This document shows positions 27,006 to 35,645 of a DNA stretch of 64,000 nucleotides, piece by piece (the stretch's first letter is position 1; every line of letters begins with the position of its first letter). Below the pieces are notes generated by a model, which made no database searches, was not told where the DNA came from, and was given only the letters and a program-made list of their open reading frames with translations. The translations under genes and the position numbers were made by a program. Source of the stretch: WTGU01 sp965242855 (GTDB lineage Bacteria > Pseudomonadota > Alphaproteobacteria > UBA828); NCBI GenBank assembly GCA_965242855.1, contig OZ251509.1, positions 2,852,001 through 2,916,000 of the forward strand, written 5' to 3'.

Positions 27006-27063
27006 CGGCGTTCTCCCTGTGCGAGCGGTGCGGGACTCCCGCGCCCGCGGTTCGAACGGGGCG

Positions 27064-27480
27064 TCAGTGCAGCGTCCCCGGCGCCCGTTCCGCGCCGGAG
27101 GGCGGGGCCGCGGCGGGGCCGGCCTGATGGTGGACCATGCGCCAGCCGCCGGCCTCGCGCGCGAAGGCGTTGGTGGCGGCGAGCGCGCCCCGCCCCTCCA
27201 GAACCTCGCGGCAGACCACGAAGGCGCCGGCGCCGAGCGGGAAGGCACGAGGCGCCTCGCAGCGGATGCGCGGCGCCCCCGAACCGCCCAGAATGGCGGC
27301 CCAGCTCGCCATGACCGACGCGCGCCCCAACAGCGGCTCCCAACCCGGATGAACGCAGGCCACCGGCGTTTCCCGCGCCCACAGCGCGTCCATGGCGGCG
27401 AAATCCTGCGCGGCGAACGCGCGGTAGAACGCCGCGTTGGCGGCGAGCACCGCCTCCCCGACCTCCCCGCCGCGGGTCAT
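27064..27480 (-). CDS. NTF2-like (SnoaL/DUF4440-type) protein
   Basis: A 138-residue protein with the cone-shaped NTF2 fold pattern: AAFYRAFAAQDFAAMDALWA at the N-terminus, VACVHPGWEPLLGRASVMASW, and a C-terminal ALAATNAFAREAGGWRMVHHQAG. Such proteins are often of unknown function, including some small-molecule isomerases. The ATG at 27480 starts the conserved region. It lies just upstream of ridA on the same strand and may share its transcript. Confidence 0.8.
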   Translation of the reverse strand: MTRGGEVGEAVLAANAAFYRAFAAQDFAAMDALWARETPVACVHPGWEPLLGRASVMASWAAILGGSGAPRIRCEAPRAFPLGAGAFVVCREVLEGRGALAATNAFAREAGGWRMVHHQAGPAAAPPSGAERAPGTLH

Positions 27481-27559
27481 GCGCCGCCGCGGGTCATGGA
27501 CTTCACCGGTCCGGCGCGCATGTCCGATACCCCGGCGCCGCGAAACCGCGCGTCTCGTT

Positions 27560-28342
27560 TCAAGACGGCCGCCGCGGGCGCTCCCCGAAAACCGCCGTGC
27601 CGACCCGCACATGCGTGGCGCCGAAGGCGACCGCCGTCTCGTAATCGGCGGACATGCCCATGCTGAGGCGGTCGAGGCCGTGGCGGGAGGCGAGCTTGCG
27701 CAGCAGCGCGAAATGCAGGGACGGCTCCTCGTCGATCGGCGGAATGCACATGAGCCCGACCAGGGGCAGCGCCAGTTCGTCGCGGCAGAGCGCGATCAGC
27801 GCCGCGAGGCCTTCCGGCAACACGCCCGCCTTCTGCGGCTCGGCGCCGGTGTTGACCTGGATGAAGCACGCCGGGCGCCGCCCCTGGCGCTCCATCTCGC
27901 GGGCCACGGCGGTCGCCAGCCTGGCCCGGTCGATCGCGTGAATCGCGTCCGCGAGCGCCACGGCGTCGCGCACCTTGTTGGTCTGGAGCGCTCCGATCAG
28001 ATGGAGCGCGGCGTCCGGCCATGCGGCCCGGAGGGCGCGCCACTTGTCCGCCGCCTCCGCCACCCTGTTCTCGCCGAAGGCCGTGTGCCCGGCGGCGAGC
28101 GCCGGCGCGATCCGGCTTGCGGAATGCCCCTTGGAGACCGCGATCAGCGTGATCTCGGCGGGGGCGCGGCCGGCCGCCCGCGCCGCCGCGCCGACGGCCT
28201 CCCCGGCGGCGGCCAGATTGGCCGCGACATCGTTGGCCGCGCCGGCGGCGACCGGCGGGCGCCCGCGACCGCCGGCGGGCCGGGAGGGCCGGGAGGCCCG
28301 TGCGCCCGGGGCCGGTCGCAAACCGGACGATGATGCTGGCAT
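27560..28342 (-). CDS. YggS-family PLP homeostasis protein
   Basis: A 260-residue PLP-binding barrel protein of the YggS/PLPBP family, which balances vitamin B6 and affects amino-acid pools. The PLP lysine is in ITLIAVSKGHSASRI near residue 75. Other family marks are FGENRVAEAADKW, LHLIGALQTNKVRDAV, FIQVNTGAEPQKAGV, LMCIPPID and LSMGMSADYETAVAFGATHVRVGTAVFG. The first 40 or so residues are Ala/Pro/Arg-rich and poorly conserved, so a start inside them is possible. It is divergent from a ThiE-like gene with 28 bp between the proposed starts. Confidence 0.9.
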   Translation of the reverse strand: MPASSSGLRPAPGARASRPSRPAGGRGRPPVAAGAANDVAANLAAAGEAVGAAARAAGRAPAEITLIAVSKGHSASRIAPALAAGHTAFGENRVAEAADKWRALRAAWPDAALHLIGALQTNKVRDAVALADAIHAIDRARLATAVAREMERQGRRPACFIQVNTGAEPQKAGVLPEGLAALIALCRDELALPLVGLMCIPPIDEEPSLHFALLRKLASRHGLDRLSMGMSADYETAVAFGATHVRVGTAVFGERPRRPS

Positions 28343-28370
28343 AGTGCGGAGCGAACACCGAGGTGAGCGA

Positions 28371-28994
28371 ATGGCGGGAACGTTAGCAGAGGCGGCCGCG
28401 GGTCTCAAACGCGCGGCGGGAAGCGCCCTCCCGGCACTGGTCCTGATGACCGATTCCGCACGCCTCGCCGACCCGCTTCCCGCCGCCCGCGCCCTGCCGG
28501 CCGGGAGCGCCGTCATCCTGCGCCATTACGGCGCGCCGGATCGCGAAGCCCTCGCCCGGCGCCTCGCGGCCCTGGCGCGCCGGCGCGGGCTGCGCCTGCT
28601 GGTCGGCGGAGATCCGGCGCTCGCGCGGCGGGTCGGCGCCGCCGGCGTCCACCTGCCCGCGCGTGCGGCGGCGCACGCGCGCTCCGTCCGCTGGCGGGCG
28701 GAGTGGCTGGTGACGGTCGCCGCCCACGCGCCCGCCGCCCTGGGGAGGGCCGCCGCCGCCGGCGCCGACGCCGCGCTGCTGTCGCCGGTGTTCGCGACGG
28801 CCAGCCATCCGGGGGCGCCCCCCCTCGGCCCCCACCGGTTCGCCGCGCTCGCGCGGGCGAGCGCGCTCCCGGTCTACGCCCTCGGCGGAATCGCGCCTGC
28901 GCGCACGCGCCTCCTCCGGGGCAGCGGCGCCGTCGGCATCGCCGCCATCGGCGGGCTCGTTCCGCCGACGCGCGGCTCTCCCAACCGGGCCTGA
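28371..28994 (+). CDS. Thiamine-phosphate-synthase-like (ThiE/TenI family) protein
   Basis: A 207-residue TIM-barrel protein. Similarity to ThiE/TenI shows in LVLMTDSARLADP, LLVGGDPALARRVGAAGVHLP, DAALLSPVFATASHPGAPPLGP and PVYALGGIAPA. The reference ThiE motifs for pyrophosphate binding are only partly kept, so it may be a TenI-like paralogue rather than the main thiamine-phosphate synthase. The ATG at 28371 is chosen because the upstream part of the frame lies over yggS on the other strand. Convergent with gdhA. Confidence 0.75.
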   Translation: MAGTLAEAAAGLKRAAGSALPALVLMTDSARLADPLPAARALPAGSAVILRHYGAPDREALARRLAALARRRGLRLLVGGDPALARRVGAAGVHLPARAAAHARSVRWRAEWLVTVAAHAPAALGRAAAAGADAALLSPVFATASHPGAPPLGPHRFAALARASALPVYALGGIAPARTRLLRGSGAVGIAAIGGLVPPTRGSPNRA

Positions 28995-29006
28995 CCCGGC
29001 GGGCGC

Positions 29007-30374
29007 TCAGACGTGCCCGAACGCCAGCATGGCGTCGGCGACCTTGACGAAGGCCGCGACGTTCGCGCCCGACGAATAGTTCACGGCGCCCGCTTCCCCG
29101 GTTCCGTAGCGGACGCACAGATCGTGGATGCCGCGCATCATGGTCTCGAGATGCCGGCGCAGGGTTTCGTCGTCCCAGGCGATCCGCGCGCTGTTCTGGC
29201 TCATCTCCAGGCCGGAAACGCCGACGCCGCCGGCGTTCGCCGCCTTGGCCGGCCCGAAAAGGACGCCGCTCCGGATGAACGTATCGACCGCCTCCTTCTC
29301 GCTCGGCATGTTCGCGCCTTCGCACACCGCCTTGAGGCCGTTGCCCACGAGGGTCTGCGCCTCCGCGCCGCCGATCTCGTTCTGCGTCGCGCATGGAAAC
29401 GCCAGATCACATTCGACGCCCCAGGGGCGTCCGGGCCGGAACACGGCCGTCCCGGAGCGCGCCGCGTATTCCCGCAAGCGGCCGCCGCGCCCGGTCTTCA
29501 ACGCCTTGATCCGCTCGACGTCCTCCCGGGAGAGGCCGTCGGGTTCGAAGACGAAACCCTCGGAATCCGAAAGGGTCAGCGGCGTGCCGCCGAGCTGGAG
29601 GATTTTCTCGGCGCAATGCGTCGCCACGTTGCCGGCGCCCGACAGGACGCAGCGCTTGCCCTTCACGCTGTCGCCCACGTGGTTCAGCATGTTTTCCATG
29701 AACAGGGCGCAGCCGTAGCCGGTCGCCTCGGTGCGCATCCGGCTGCCGCCGAAGGCCAGGCCCTTGCCCGTCAGCACGCCGGCGAAGCGGTTGGTGATCC
29801 GCTTGTACTGGCCGAACATGTAGCCGATCTCCCGCTCGCCGACGCCGATGTCGCCGGCAGGGACGTCGGTGTTCTCGCCGATATGCCGGTGGAGCTCGGT
29901 GATGAAGGACTGGCAGAAACGCATCACCTCGTTGTTGGACTTGCCCTTCGGGTTGAAGTTGGCGCCGCCCTTGCCGCCTCCCATCGGCAGGCCCGTCAGG
30001 CTGTTCTTGAACGTCTGCTCGAAACCGAGGAACTTGAGGATGCTGAGATTGACCGACGGATGGAAACGGATGCCCCCTTTGTAGGGGCCGATCGCGCCGT
30101 TGAATTGCACCCGGAACCCCCTGTTGTTCCGGACGTTTCCCCGATCGTCGGTCCACGGCACGCGGAAATAGATCACCCTGTCGGGCTCCGCCATCCGCTC
30201 GAGTATCTGCATCTCGCGATATTTCGGCTCGTCCGCGATGTAGGGGAAGATCGAGGACGCCACCTCCTGGACCGCCTGGACGAATTCGGGCTCGTGAGGG
30301 TTGCGCTTCCTGACGCCCGCCATGAAGCGGTTCAGGGATTTCTCCGTCTCCGCGGCGGCGCGAATCCCCGGCAT
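29007..30374 (-). CDS. gdhA: NADP-specific glutamate dehydrogenase
   Basis: A 455-residue hexameric-type glutamate dehydrogenase, which makes glutamate from 2-oxoglutarate and ammonia. The substrate-binding and catalytic region shows GPYKGGIRFHPSVNLSILKFLGFEQ and LPMGGGKGGANF (active-site lysine in GGGKGG), followed by DIGVGEREIGYMFGQY. The dinucleotide domain has VLSGAGNVATHCAEK. The C-terminal half includes ANAGGVGVSGLEMSQNS. Length fits the bacterial NADP form (about 450). It lies 22 bp downstream of purH on the same strand. Confidence 0.95.
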   Translation of the reverse strand: MPGIRAAAETEKSLNRFMAGVRKRNPHEPEFVQAVQEVASSIFPYIADEPKYREMQILERMAEPDRVIYFRVPWTDDRGNVRNNRGFRVQFNGAIGPYKGGIRFHPSVNLSILKFLGFEQTFKNSLTGLPMGGGKGGANFNPKGKSNNEVMRFCQSFITELHRHIGENTDVPAGDIGVGEREIGYMFGQYKRITNRFAGVLTGKGLAFGGSRMRTEATGYGCALFMENMLNHVGDSVKGKRCVLSGAGNVATHCAEKILQLGGTPLTLSDSEGFVFEPDGLSREDVERIKALKTGRGGRLREYAARSGTAVFRPGRPWGVECDLAFPCATQNEIGGAEAQTLVGNGLKAVCEGANMPSEKEAVDTFIRSGVLFGPAKAANAGGVGVSGLEMSQNSARIAWDDETLRRHLETMMRGIHDLCVRYGTGEAGAVNYSSGANVAAFVKVADAMLAFGHV

Positions 30375-30396
30375 GGCGCTGGCTCCCCGTCGCGCG

Positions 30397-31977
30397 CTAA
30401 TGGCGGAAGTGACGGAGGCCGGTGAAGACCATGGCGAGGCCCGCCTCGTCGGCGGCCGCGATGACCTCGGCGTCGCGTTTCGACCCGCCGGGCTGGATCA
30501 CGGCGGTCGCGCCGGCCTCGGCGGCGGCGCGCAGACCGTCGGCGAAGGGAAAGAACGCATCCGACGCGACCACCGCGCCCTCCGCGCGGGACCGCGCTTC
30601 GCCCGCCGCTTTCGCCGCCTCGGCGGCCTTCCACGCCGCGATCCGGGACGCATCGACGCGGCTCGCCTGGCCCGCGCCGATGCCGACCGTGGCGCCGTCC
30701 CTGGCGTAAACGATGGCGTTCGACTTCACGTGCTTGCAGACGGCGAAGGCGAAGAGGAGATCGGCCCGCTCCCGCGCGCTCGGCGCACGCCTGGTGACCG
30801 TCTCGAGGGCGTCCGGCGCGATGCTGCCCTCGTCGCGCGACTGCACCAGGAAGCCGCCCGAAAGCGCGTGCACGGCGAGCGCTGGCGCACCACCAGCCGT
30901 GTCGGTCAGGAGGACGCGCAGAGCCGGCTTCCCGGCGAGGACGGCGCGCGCCTCCTCGTCCGCCTCGGGCGCCACCGCCACTTCCGTGAAGATGCCGACG
31001 ATGGCGCGCGCGGCCGCGCCATCGAGCGGCCGGTTGACGGCGACGACGCCGCCGAAGGCGCTGACCGGATCGCAGGCGCGCGCCTTCCCGTAAGCGGCCG
31101 CGAGCGTGCGGTCGAGGCCGACTCCGCACGGGTTCGCGTGCTTGACGATCGCGGCCGCCGGGCGTTCGAACGCGCGCACCAGGGCGAGAGCGGCGTCGGC
31201 GTCGGCCAGGTTGTTGTAGCTCAACGCCTTGCCCTGGAGCCGGCGGGCCTGCGCGATGCCCGGCGGCGCCGCCGGGTCGCCGTAGAGCGCCGCCGCCTGA
31301 TGGGGGTTCTCCCCATAGCGCAGCACCGCGCGGCGCGTGCCGCCCAGCACGAAGTGCGAGGGCAGCAGATCATCCACGGCGCCGGCGAACCGGCGGGCGA
31401 TGGCGGCGTCGTAGGCCGCCGTCCGCGCGAAGGCCGTCGCCGCCAGGCGCCGGCGCAGGCCGCCGCTGGTGGCGCCGTTCAAGGCCGCCATGTCGTCCGT
31501 CACGGCGGCGTAGTCCTCGGGCCGCACCACCACGGCGACATCGGCGTGATTCTTGGCCGCCGCCCGGATCAGCGCGGGGCCGCCGATGTCGATTTGCTCC
31601 ACGCAGGTCTCGAAGTCGGCGCCGCGCCGCACCGTCTCGGCGAAGGGGTAGAGGTTCACCGCGACGAGGTCGATACCGGCGATCCCGTGCGCCCGCAGCG
31701 CCGCCCGGTCGTCCGGGTCGCTCCGGCGGGCCAGGATGCCGCCGTGGATCGCGGGGTGCAGGGTCTTGACCCGCCCGCCCATGACTTCCGGGAAGCCGGT
31801 GTGCGCGGACACGTCGGTGACGGCGATGCCCGCCGCGCGAAGCGCGCGCGCGGTTCCCCCCGTCGAAAGGATGGCGACGTCGTGTTTCTCGAGCGCCGCC
31901 GCGAAGGGCGCGAGGCCGGTCTTGTCCCAGACCGAGACGAGCGCGCGGGCGACGGGACGGCCGCTCGCCTCGGTCAT
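30397..31977 (-). CDS. purH: Bifunctional AICAR transformylase/IMP cyclohydrolase
   Basis: A 526-residue PurH, catalysing the last two steps of purine synthesis. The N-terminal IMP cyclohydrolase (residues about 1-200) has SVWDKTGL, LSTGGTARALRAAG, MGGRVKTLHPAIHGGIL and VDLVAVNLYPF-like segments. The C-terminal transformylase carries LRYGENPHQAAALY, KHANPCGVG and KHVKSNAIVYARDG, with the catalytic lysine and histidine in KHANPCG. Near the end are DAFFPFADGL and IQPGGSKRD. Length and order match the family fully. Confidence 0.96.
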   Translation of the reverse strand: MTEASGRPVARALVSVWDKTGLAPFAAALEKHDVAILSTGGTARALRAAGIAVTDVSAHTGFPEVMGGRVKTLHPAIHGGILARRSDPDDRAALRAHGIAGIDLVAVNLYPFAETVRRGADFETCVEQIDIGGPALIRAAAKNHADVAVVVRPEDYAAVTDDMAALNGATSGGLRRRLAATAFARTAAYDAAIARRFAGAVDDLLPSHFVLGGTRRAVLRYGENPHQAAALYGDPAAPPGIAQARRLQGKALSYNNLADADAALALVRAFERPAAAIVKHANPCGVGLDRTLAAAYGKARACDPVSAFGGVVAVNRPLDGAAARAIVGIFTEVAVAPEADEEARAVLAGKPALRVLLTDTAGGAPALAVHALSGGFLVQSRDEGSIAPDALETVTRRAPSARERADLLFAFAVCKHVKSNAIVYARDGATVGIGAGQASRVDASRIAAWKAAEAAKAAGEARSRAEGAVVASDAFFPFADGLRAAAEAGATAVIQPGGSKRDAEVIAAADEAGLAMVFTGLRHFRH

Positions 31978-31990
31978 CGGCGGGCGCCGG

Positions 31991-33934
31991 TCAAAGCGCC
32001 GCCGCCCCGGCGTCGGCCGCGACGGGCGGAGGCCGGCCGCCGGCGCGGTATTCCGGCACCAGCGCCGCGACCAGGGCCAGCGCCTCCCCGGTGCGGCGGC
32101 CGCGCGCGGCCGCCTCGAGCCGGTCGAGTCGGCGCCGCATCAGCGCGAGGTCGGAGGAACGCGACTCGGCGCGCAAGATGCCGGGGGCGTCGGTCGCGAC
32201 CAGCGGTTCGGACGGGTGGAACAAGGTCTCGTGCCTCTTCTCGCCCGCGCGCAGCCCGGTGAACACGATCCGGACGTCCTTCTCAGGCGTAAGGCCGGCG
32301 AGACGGATCATCTGCCGTGCGAGATCGACGATCCTGATCGGCTTGCCCATGTCGAGGACATAGATCCGGCCGCCCTCCTCAGCGACACCGAGCGCCGATG
32401 CCTGCAACAGGAGCTGGACCGCCTCGCGCGTCGTCATGAAGTAGCGCGCGGCCTCGGGGTCGGTGACCGTCACCGGGCCGCCGGCGGCGATCTGGCGCTG
32501 GAAGAGCGGCACCACCGAGCCGGAGGAGCCCAGCACGTTGCCGAAACGCACCGTCACGGCGCACAGGCCGCCGTCCGTCCGCGATTCGGCGAGCGCCTGG
32601 CAGTAGCACTCGGCGATGCGCTTGGTGGCGCCCATGACGCTCGCCGGCGCGACCGCCTTGTCGGTCGAGACCAGGACCATCACCGCGACGCCCGCGGCGG
32701 CGCAAGCGTCCGCGACGTTGCGGGTCCCGATGGCGTTGGTCAGCACGCCCTCGTTGGGGTTGGCCTCGACCATGTGAACGTGCTTGAGGGCCGCCGCGTG
32801 GAACACCAGTTGGGGCCGCTCGCGGGCGAAGGTCGATTCGAGGCGGCCCGGGTCGCGCACGTCACCGAGGATCGCGGCGCGCGGCATGTCGGGACGGGCC
32901 TCGGCGAGGTCGCGGTCGATCCGGTAGAGGTTGTGCTCGGCATTGTCGATCAACGTCAGGCTCGCCGGCGCGGCAGCGGCGATCTGGCGCGCGAGCTCCG
33001 CACCGATCGTGCCGCCCGCGCCGGTGACGCAGATGCGCCTTCCCTTCACCAGGGCGCGCAGCGCCGCCCGGTCCAGCACGGTCTGTGGGCGTCCGAGGAG
33101 GTCTTCCAGGCGGATCTGCCGCACGGCGATTTCGCGCGCGTCGCCGGCGCGGAAATCGGTCAGCGCCGGCAGGCGGGAGAACGAAAGGCCGAGCCCCTCG
33201 CACGTCGCGAGCAGGGCGCGAACGCGCGCCGGGTCGGGATCCCGCGCCGTCAGGATCAGCCGGCGCGGCTCCACGCCCCGCGCCCGCAGCTCCCGGACGA
33301 TGGCCGGCAGCTCGGCGGTCGTGCCCCGGATACGGATGCCGTGGATGTGGCGTTTGGCCTTGCTCGCGTCATCGTCGACGATGCCCACGACGCGGTAGCG
33401 GGACGACGCGCCGCGCGTGGTCGCCCTGATGAAGAGCTCGGCGTTGTCGCCCGCCCCCAGCAGCAGAACCGGAACGCGCTCGGCAACGGCGACGCCGCGC
33501 CGGAAGACGCCGCTCAGGCTGCCGTCGAAGACCGCCCGGTAGAGCACCCGCGGCCCCAGAAGGAGCGCGATCAGGACGAACCAGGTGATGAGGAGGGCCG
33601 AGCGCGGATAGGCATCGAGCCGGTTCAGCGCGAACAGGAGCGGCAGGAAAATCAGCACGGCGAGGATCACGGCCTGCACCACCAGCACCACGTCGCGCAG
33701 TGCGATGTACCGCCAGAACCCGCGGTGAATTCGCATGCGCCAGAAGACGAACGCGGAGACGGCCGAGAACAGCAGCGCCCCTTCGACGATGAAGCCGCTT
33801 GAAGCCTCCCAGAACGCGTCGTGCCCCCGGCGGAGCAACAGGGCGAGCACGAACGCGGCGCCGGCCATGGCCGCGTCGTGAAGCGCCACCGCGTAGGCGC
33901 GGTTGGTAATGAGGCCTAGTCCGATGCGCCGCAT
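31991..33934 (-). CDS. Membrane-bound nucleotide-sugar dehydratase (CapD/WbpM type)
   Basis: A 647-residue polysaccharide biosynthesis protein. About four membrane segments fill the first 150 residues, then a CoA-binding-like Rossmann domain (VPVLLLGAGDNAELFIRAT), then the catalytic SDR domain with ICVTGAGGTIGAELARQIA, FHAAALKHVHMVE and STDKAVAPASVMGATKRIAE. The MGATK form in place of YxxxK is typical of this 4,6-dehydratase/5-epimerase group acting on UDP-GlcNAc. The ATG at 33934 overlaps the upstream transferase gene by 19 bp. Together they point to LPS O-antigen, capsule or glycan synthesis. Confidence 0.9.
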   Translation of the reverse strand: MRRIGLGLITNRAYAVALHDAAMAGAAFVLALLLRRGHDAFWEASSGFIVEGALLFSAVSAFVFWRMRIHRGFWRYIALRDVVLVVQAVILAVLIFLPLLFALNRLDAYPRSALLITWFVLIALLLGPRVLYRAVFDGSLSGVFRRGVAVAERVPVLLLGAGDNAELFIRATTRGASSRYRVVGIVDDDASKAKRHIHGIRIRGTTAELPAIVRELRARGVEPRRLILTARDPDPARVRALLATCEGLGLSFSRLPALTDFRAGDAREIAVRQIRLEDLLGRPQTVLDRAALRALVKGRRICVTGAGGTIGAELARQIAAAAPASLTLIDNAEHNLYRIDRDLAEARPDMPRAAILGDVRDPGRLESTFARERPQLVFHAAALKHVHMVEANPNEGVLTNAIGTRNVADACAAAGVAVMVLVSTDKAVAPASVMGATKRIAECYCQALAESRTDGGLCAVTVRFGNVLGSSGSVVPLFQRQIAAGGPVTVTDPEAARYFMTTREAVQLLLQASALGVAEEGGRIYVLDMGKPIRIVDLARQMIRLAGLTPEKDVRIVFTGLRAGEKRHETLFHPSEPLVATDAPGILRAESRSSDLALMRRRLDRLEAAARGRRTGEALALVAALVPEYRAGGRPPPVAADAGAAAL

Positions 33935-34947
33935 GATGCCCGAGCCGCGGCGCGAAAATACCACAGCAAGGCCGCCACGAGAATCGCCCCCGCCGCGAGC
34001 GCCGCCGCGCCGGCGGCGGCGCCGAGCTGCGGCGCCAGCGCCAGCCCGACCAGCAGCGCGTTGGCCCCGGCGATGATCGCGGTCGTGCGCCCGTGGCTCC
34101 AGCCCGCCGCGACGACACGTTGATAGAAGTGCTCGCGATGCGCTTCCCAGATGCGCCGCCCGCGGAGCAGTCGGCGGCAAAGGGTCAGCGTCGCGTCCGC
34201 CAGATAATAGGCGGGCAGCAGCAGCGCGGCCTGCCAGGCGCCGCCGGCGGCCAGCGCCAGCATGAGCCAGCCGGCCAGATAGCCGAGCGGCACGCTGCCG
34301 ACATCACCCAGAAAGATTTTCGCCGGATGCCAGTTCCAGAGGAGAAAACCCGCCGAGACTCCGGCCAGGGCGAGCCCGAGCGGCCCCAGGCCCGGCGCCG
34401 CCGCGCCCAGCGCCGCGAGCAGGAATGCCCCCAGCCCGAGGCTCGCACCCTCGGCACCGCTGATCCCGTCGATCCCGTCCATGAAATTGAACAGATTGAC
34501 GAACCAGAGCCAGAGCATGGCGGCAACCGCATGATCGATGACGGTGGGAAGCAGGCCCTGAAAGACCAAGCCTCCGCCGGGCAGCGCCTGGATCCCGGCG
34601 CCGACCGCCGCCGCCATCGCGAACAGGCGCGGCAGGGCCGGGAGGCCGCCCCGGAGGTCGTCGAGCCAGGAGAGAACCGCCAGGGTGAGGGCGCCGACCA
34701 GAGGCACCCAAAACAGGCTCGCGCGATCGGCGCTCGCGCCAGAGAGCCAGAGCACGAACCACGCCGCGAGCAGCACGCCGACGACCGCGATTCCGCCGCC
34801 GCGTGGGACTGCCGCCGCGTGGCTGGAGCGCGCGTTGGGCCGATCCATCACGGCGTAATGCCGCAGCACGCGCAGCACGAGGCCCGTCAAGGCGGCGGTC
34901 GCCGCCAGACTCGCGCCGCCCGCCGCAAGGGAAGCCGTGAGGTTCAC
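33916..34947 (-). CDS. WecA/MraY-family undecaprenyl-phosphate sugar-1-phosphate transferase
   Basis: A 343-residue polytopic membrane protein. The family marks are RPNARSSHAAAVPRGGGIAV near the N-terminus, LSWLDDLRGGLPALPR (the Mg-binding aspartates), NLFNFMDGIDGISGAEG, KIFLGDVGSVPLGYLAGW and a final HREHFYQRVVAAGWSH. It would load a sugar-1-phosphate from UDP-sugar onto undecaprenyl phosphate to start a surface glycan. The overlapping downstream CapD-type gene supports that role. Confidence 0.92.
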   Translation of the reverse strand: MNLTASLAAGGASLAATAALTGLVLRVLRHYAVMDRPNARSSHAAAVPRGGGIAVVGVLLAAWFVLWLSGASADRASLFWVPLVGALTLAVLSWLDDLRGGLPALPRLFAMAAAVGAGIQALPGGGLVFQGLLPTVIDHAVAAMLWLWFVNLFNFMDGIDGISGAEGASLGLGAFLLAALGAAAPGLGPLGLALAGVSAGFLLWNWHPAKIFLGDVGSVPLGYLAGWLMLALAAGGAWQAALLLPAYYLADATLTLCRRLLRGRRIWEAHREHFYQRVVAAGWSHGRTTAIIAGANALLVGLALAPQLGAAAGAAALAAGAILVAALLWYFRAAARASCGASD

Positions 34948-35109
34948 CGGGTCCGGACCGCCGCCGCGCCGCTATCCGCCCGCGGCCTCCGCCCCGCGGT
35001 GGCAGTGGCGCGCGCGATGTGCCACAATGACGCCAAGTTCGGGAACTGAAATTCTCGAAGCACCGCGGAACGACGATCTCCAGGCGAGCGTAGAAAGACC
35101 CACGGACAG

Positions 35110-35358
35110 ATGTATTCGCGGCTCGACCCTCTTGCGCCGATCGTGGAAATCGGGGTCGACGATTATCTTGCCACCCTTGCCGCGAGACATGCCGGGCTCG
35201 AAAGGGCGATCGACGAGGAGGTGCGCCGCCCCGCGCCCGACGGCCTCTCGCTGACCGATCTGAAGCGCCGGAAGCTCAGGGTGAAGGACGAAATCGCGCG
35301 GCTGCGGACGAGACCGGTGGGCATCCCCCGCCGCTCCGGCGCGGGCAGCCGGCGCTGA
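35110..35358 (+). CDS. DUF465 (YdcH-like) small protein
   Basis: An 82-residue protein whose middle matches DUF465: LAARHAGLERAIDEEVRRPAPDGLSLTDLKRRKLRVKDEIARL in pattern, a helix-turn-helix hairpin of two long helices. Function is unknown in the family. It may start at a later codon, since the first 20 residues are not conserved. It precedes the M23 peptidase gene on the same strand. Confidence 0.75.
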   Translation: MYSRLDPLAPIVEIGVDDYLATLAARHAGLERAIDEEVRRPAPDGLSLTDLKRRKLRVKDEIARLRTRPVGIPRRSGAGSRR

Positions 35359-35645
35359 CGGCAAGCCGTGACTTGAGAAGCGATCGCCCTCGACCCGACG
35401 CCGGCACCGGCGGCGGACACGTCGCAGGCGTTCCCGCCGGGTCGACCGCAGACCGTGGCAGGTTCTTCCCTCGGACAAGCCCAAGCGCTGAAAAAACAAA
35501 GCACTTCCCCTCGTGGCCGGCGATTGACAAAGCGCCACAGTGCCATCACGGTCGCCGCCCGGGAACGGCGTCGAGTCGGATTATCCGATACACGCACCGG
35601 CCTTGGCGACCGTTCGCCATCATCACCCGGAGGCTGGCCTCGGAC

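Noticed and set aside
27045..27062. GGTTCGAACGGGGCG, resembling a tRNA T-arm
   Set aside because: No matching acceptor, D-arm or anticodon arm can be folded around it.
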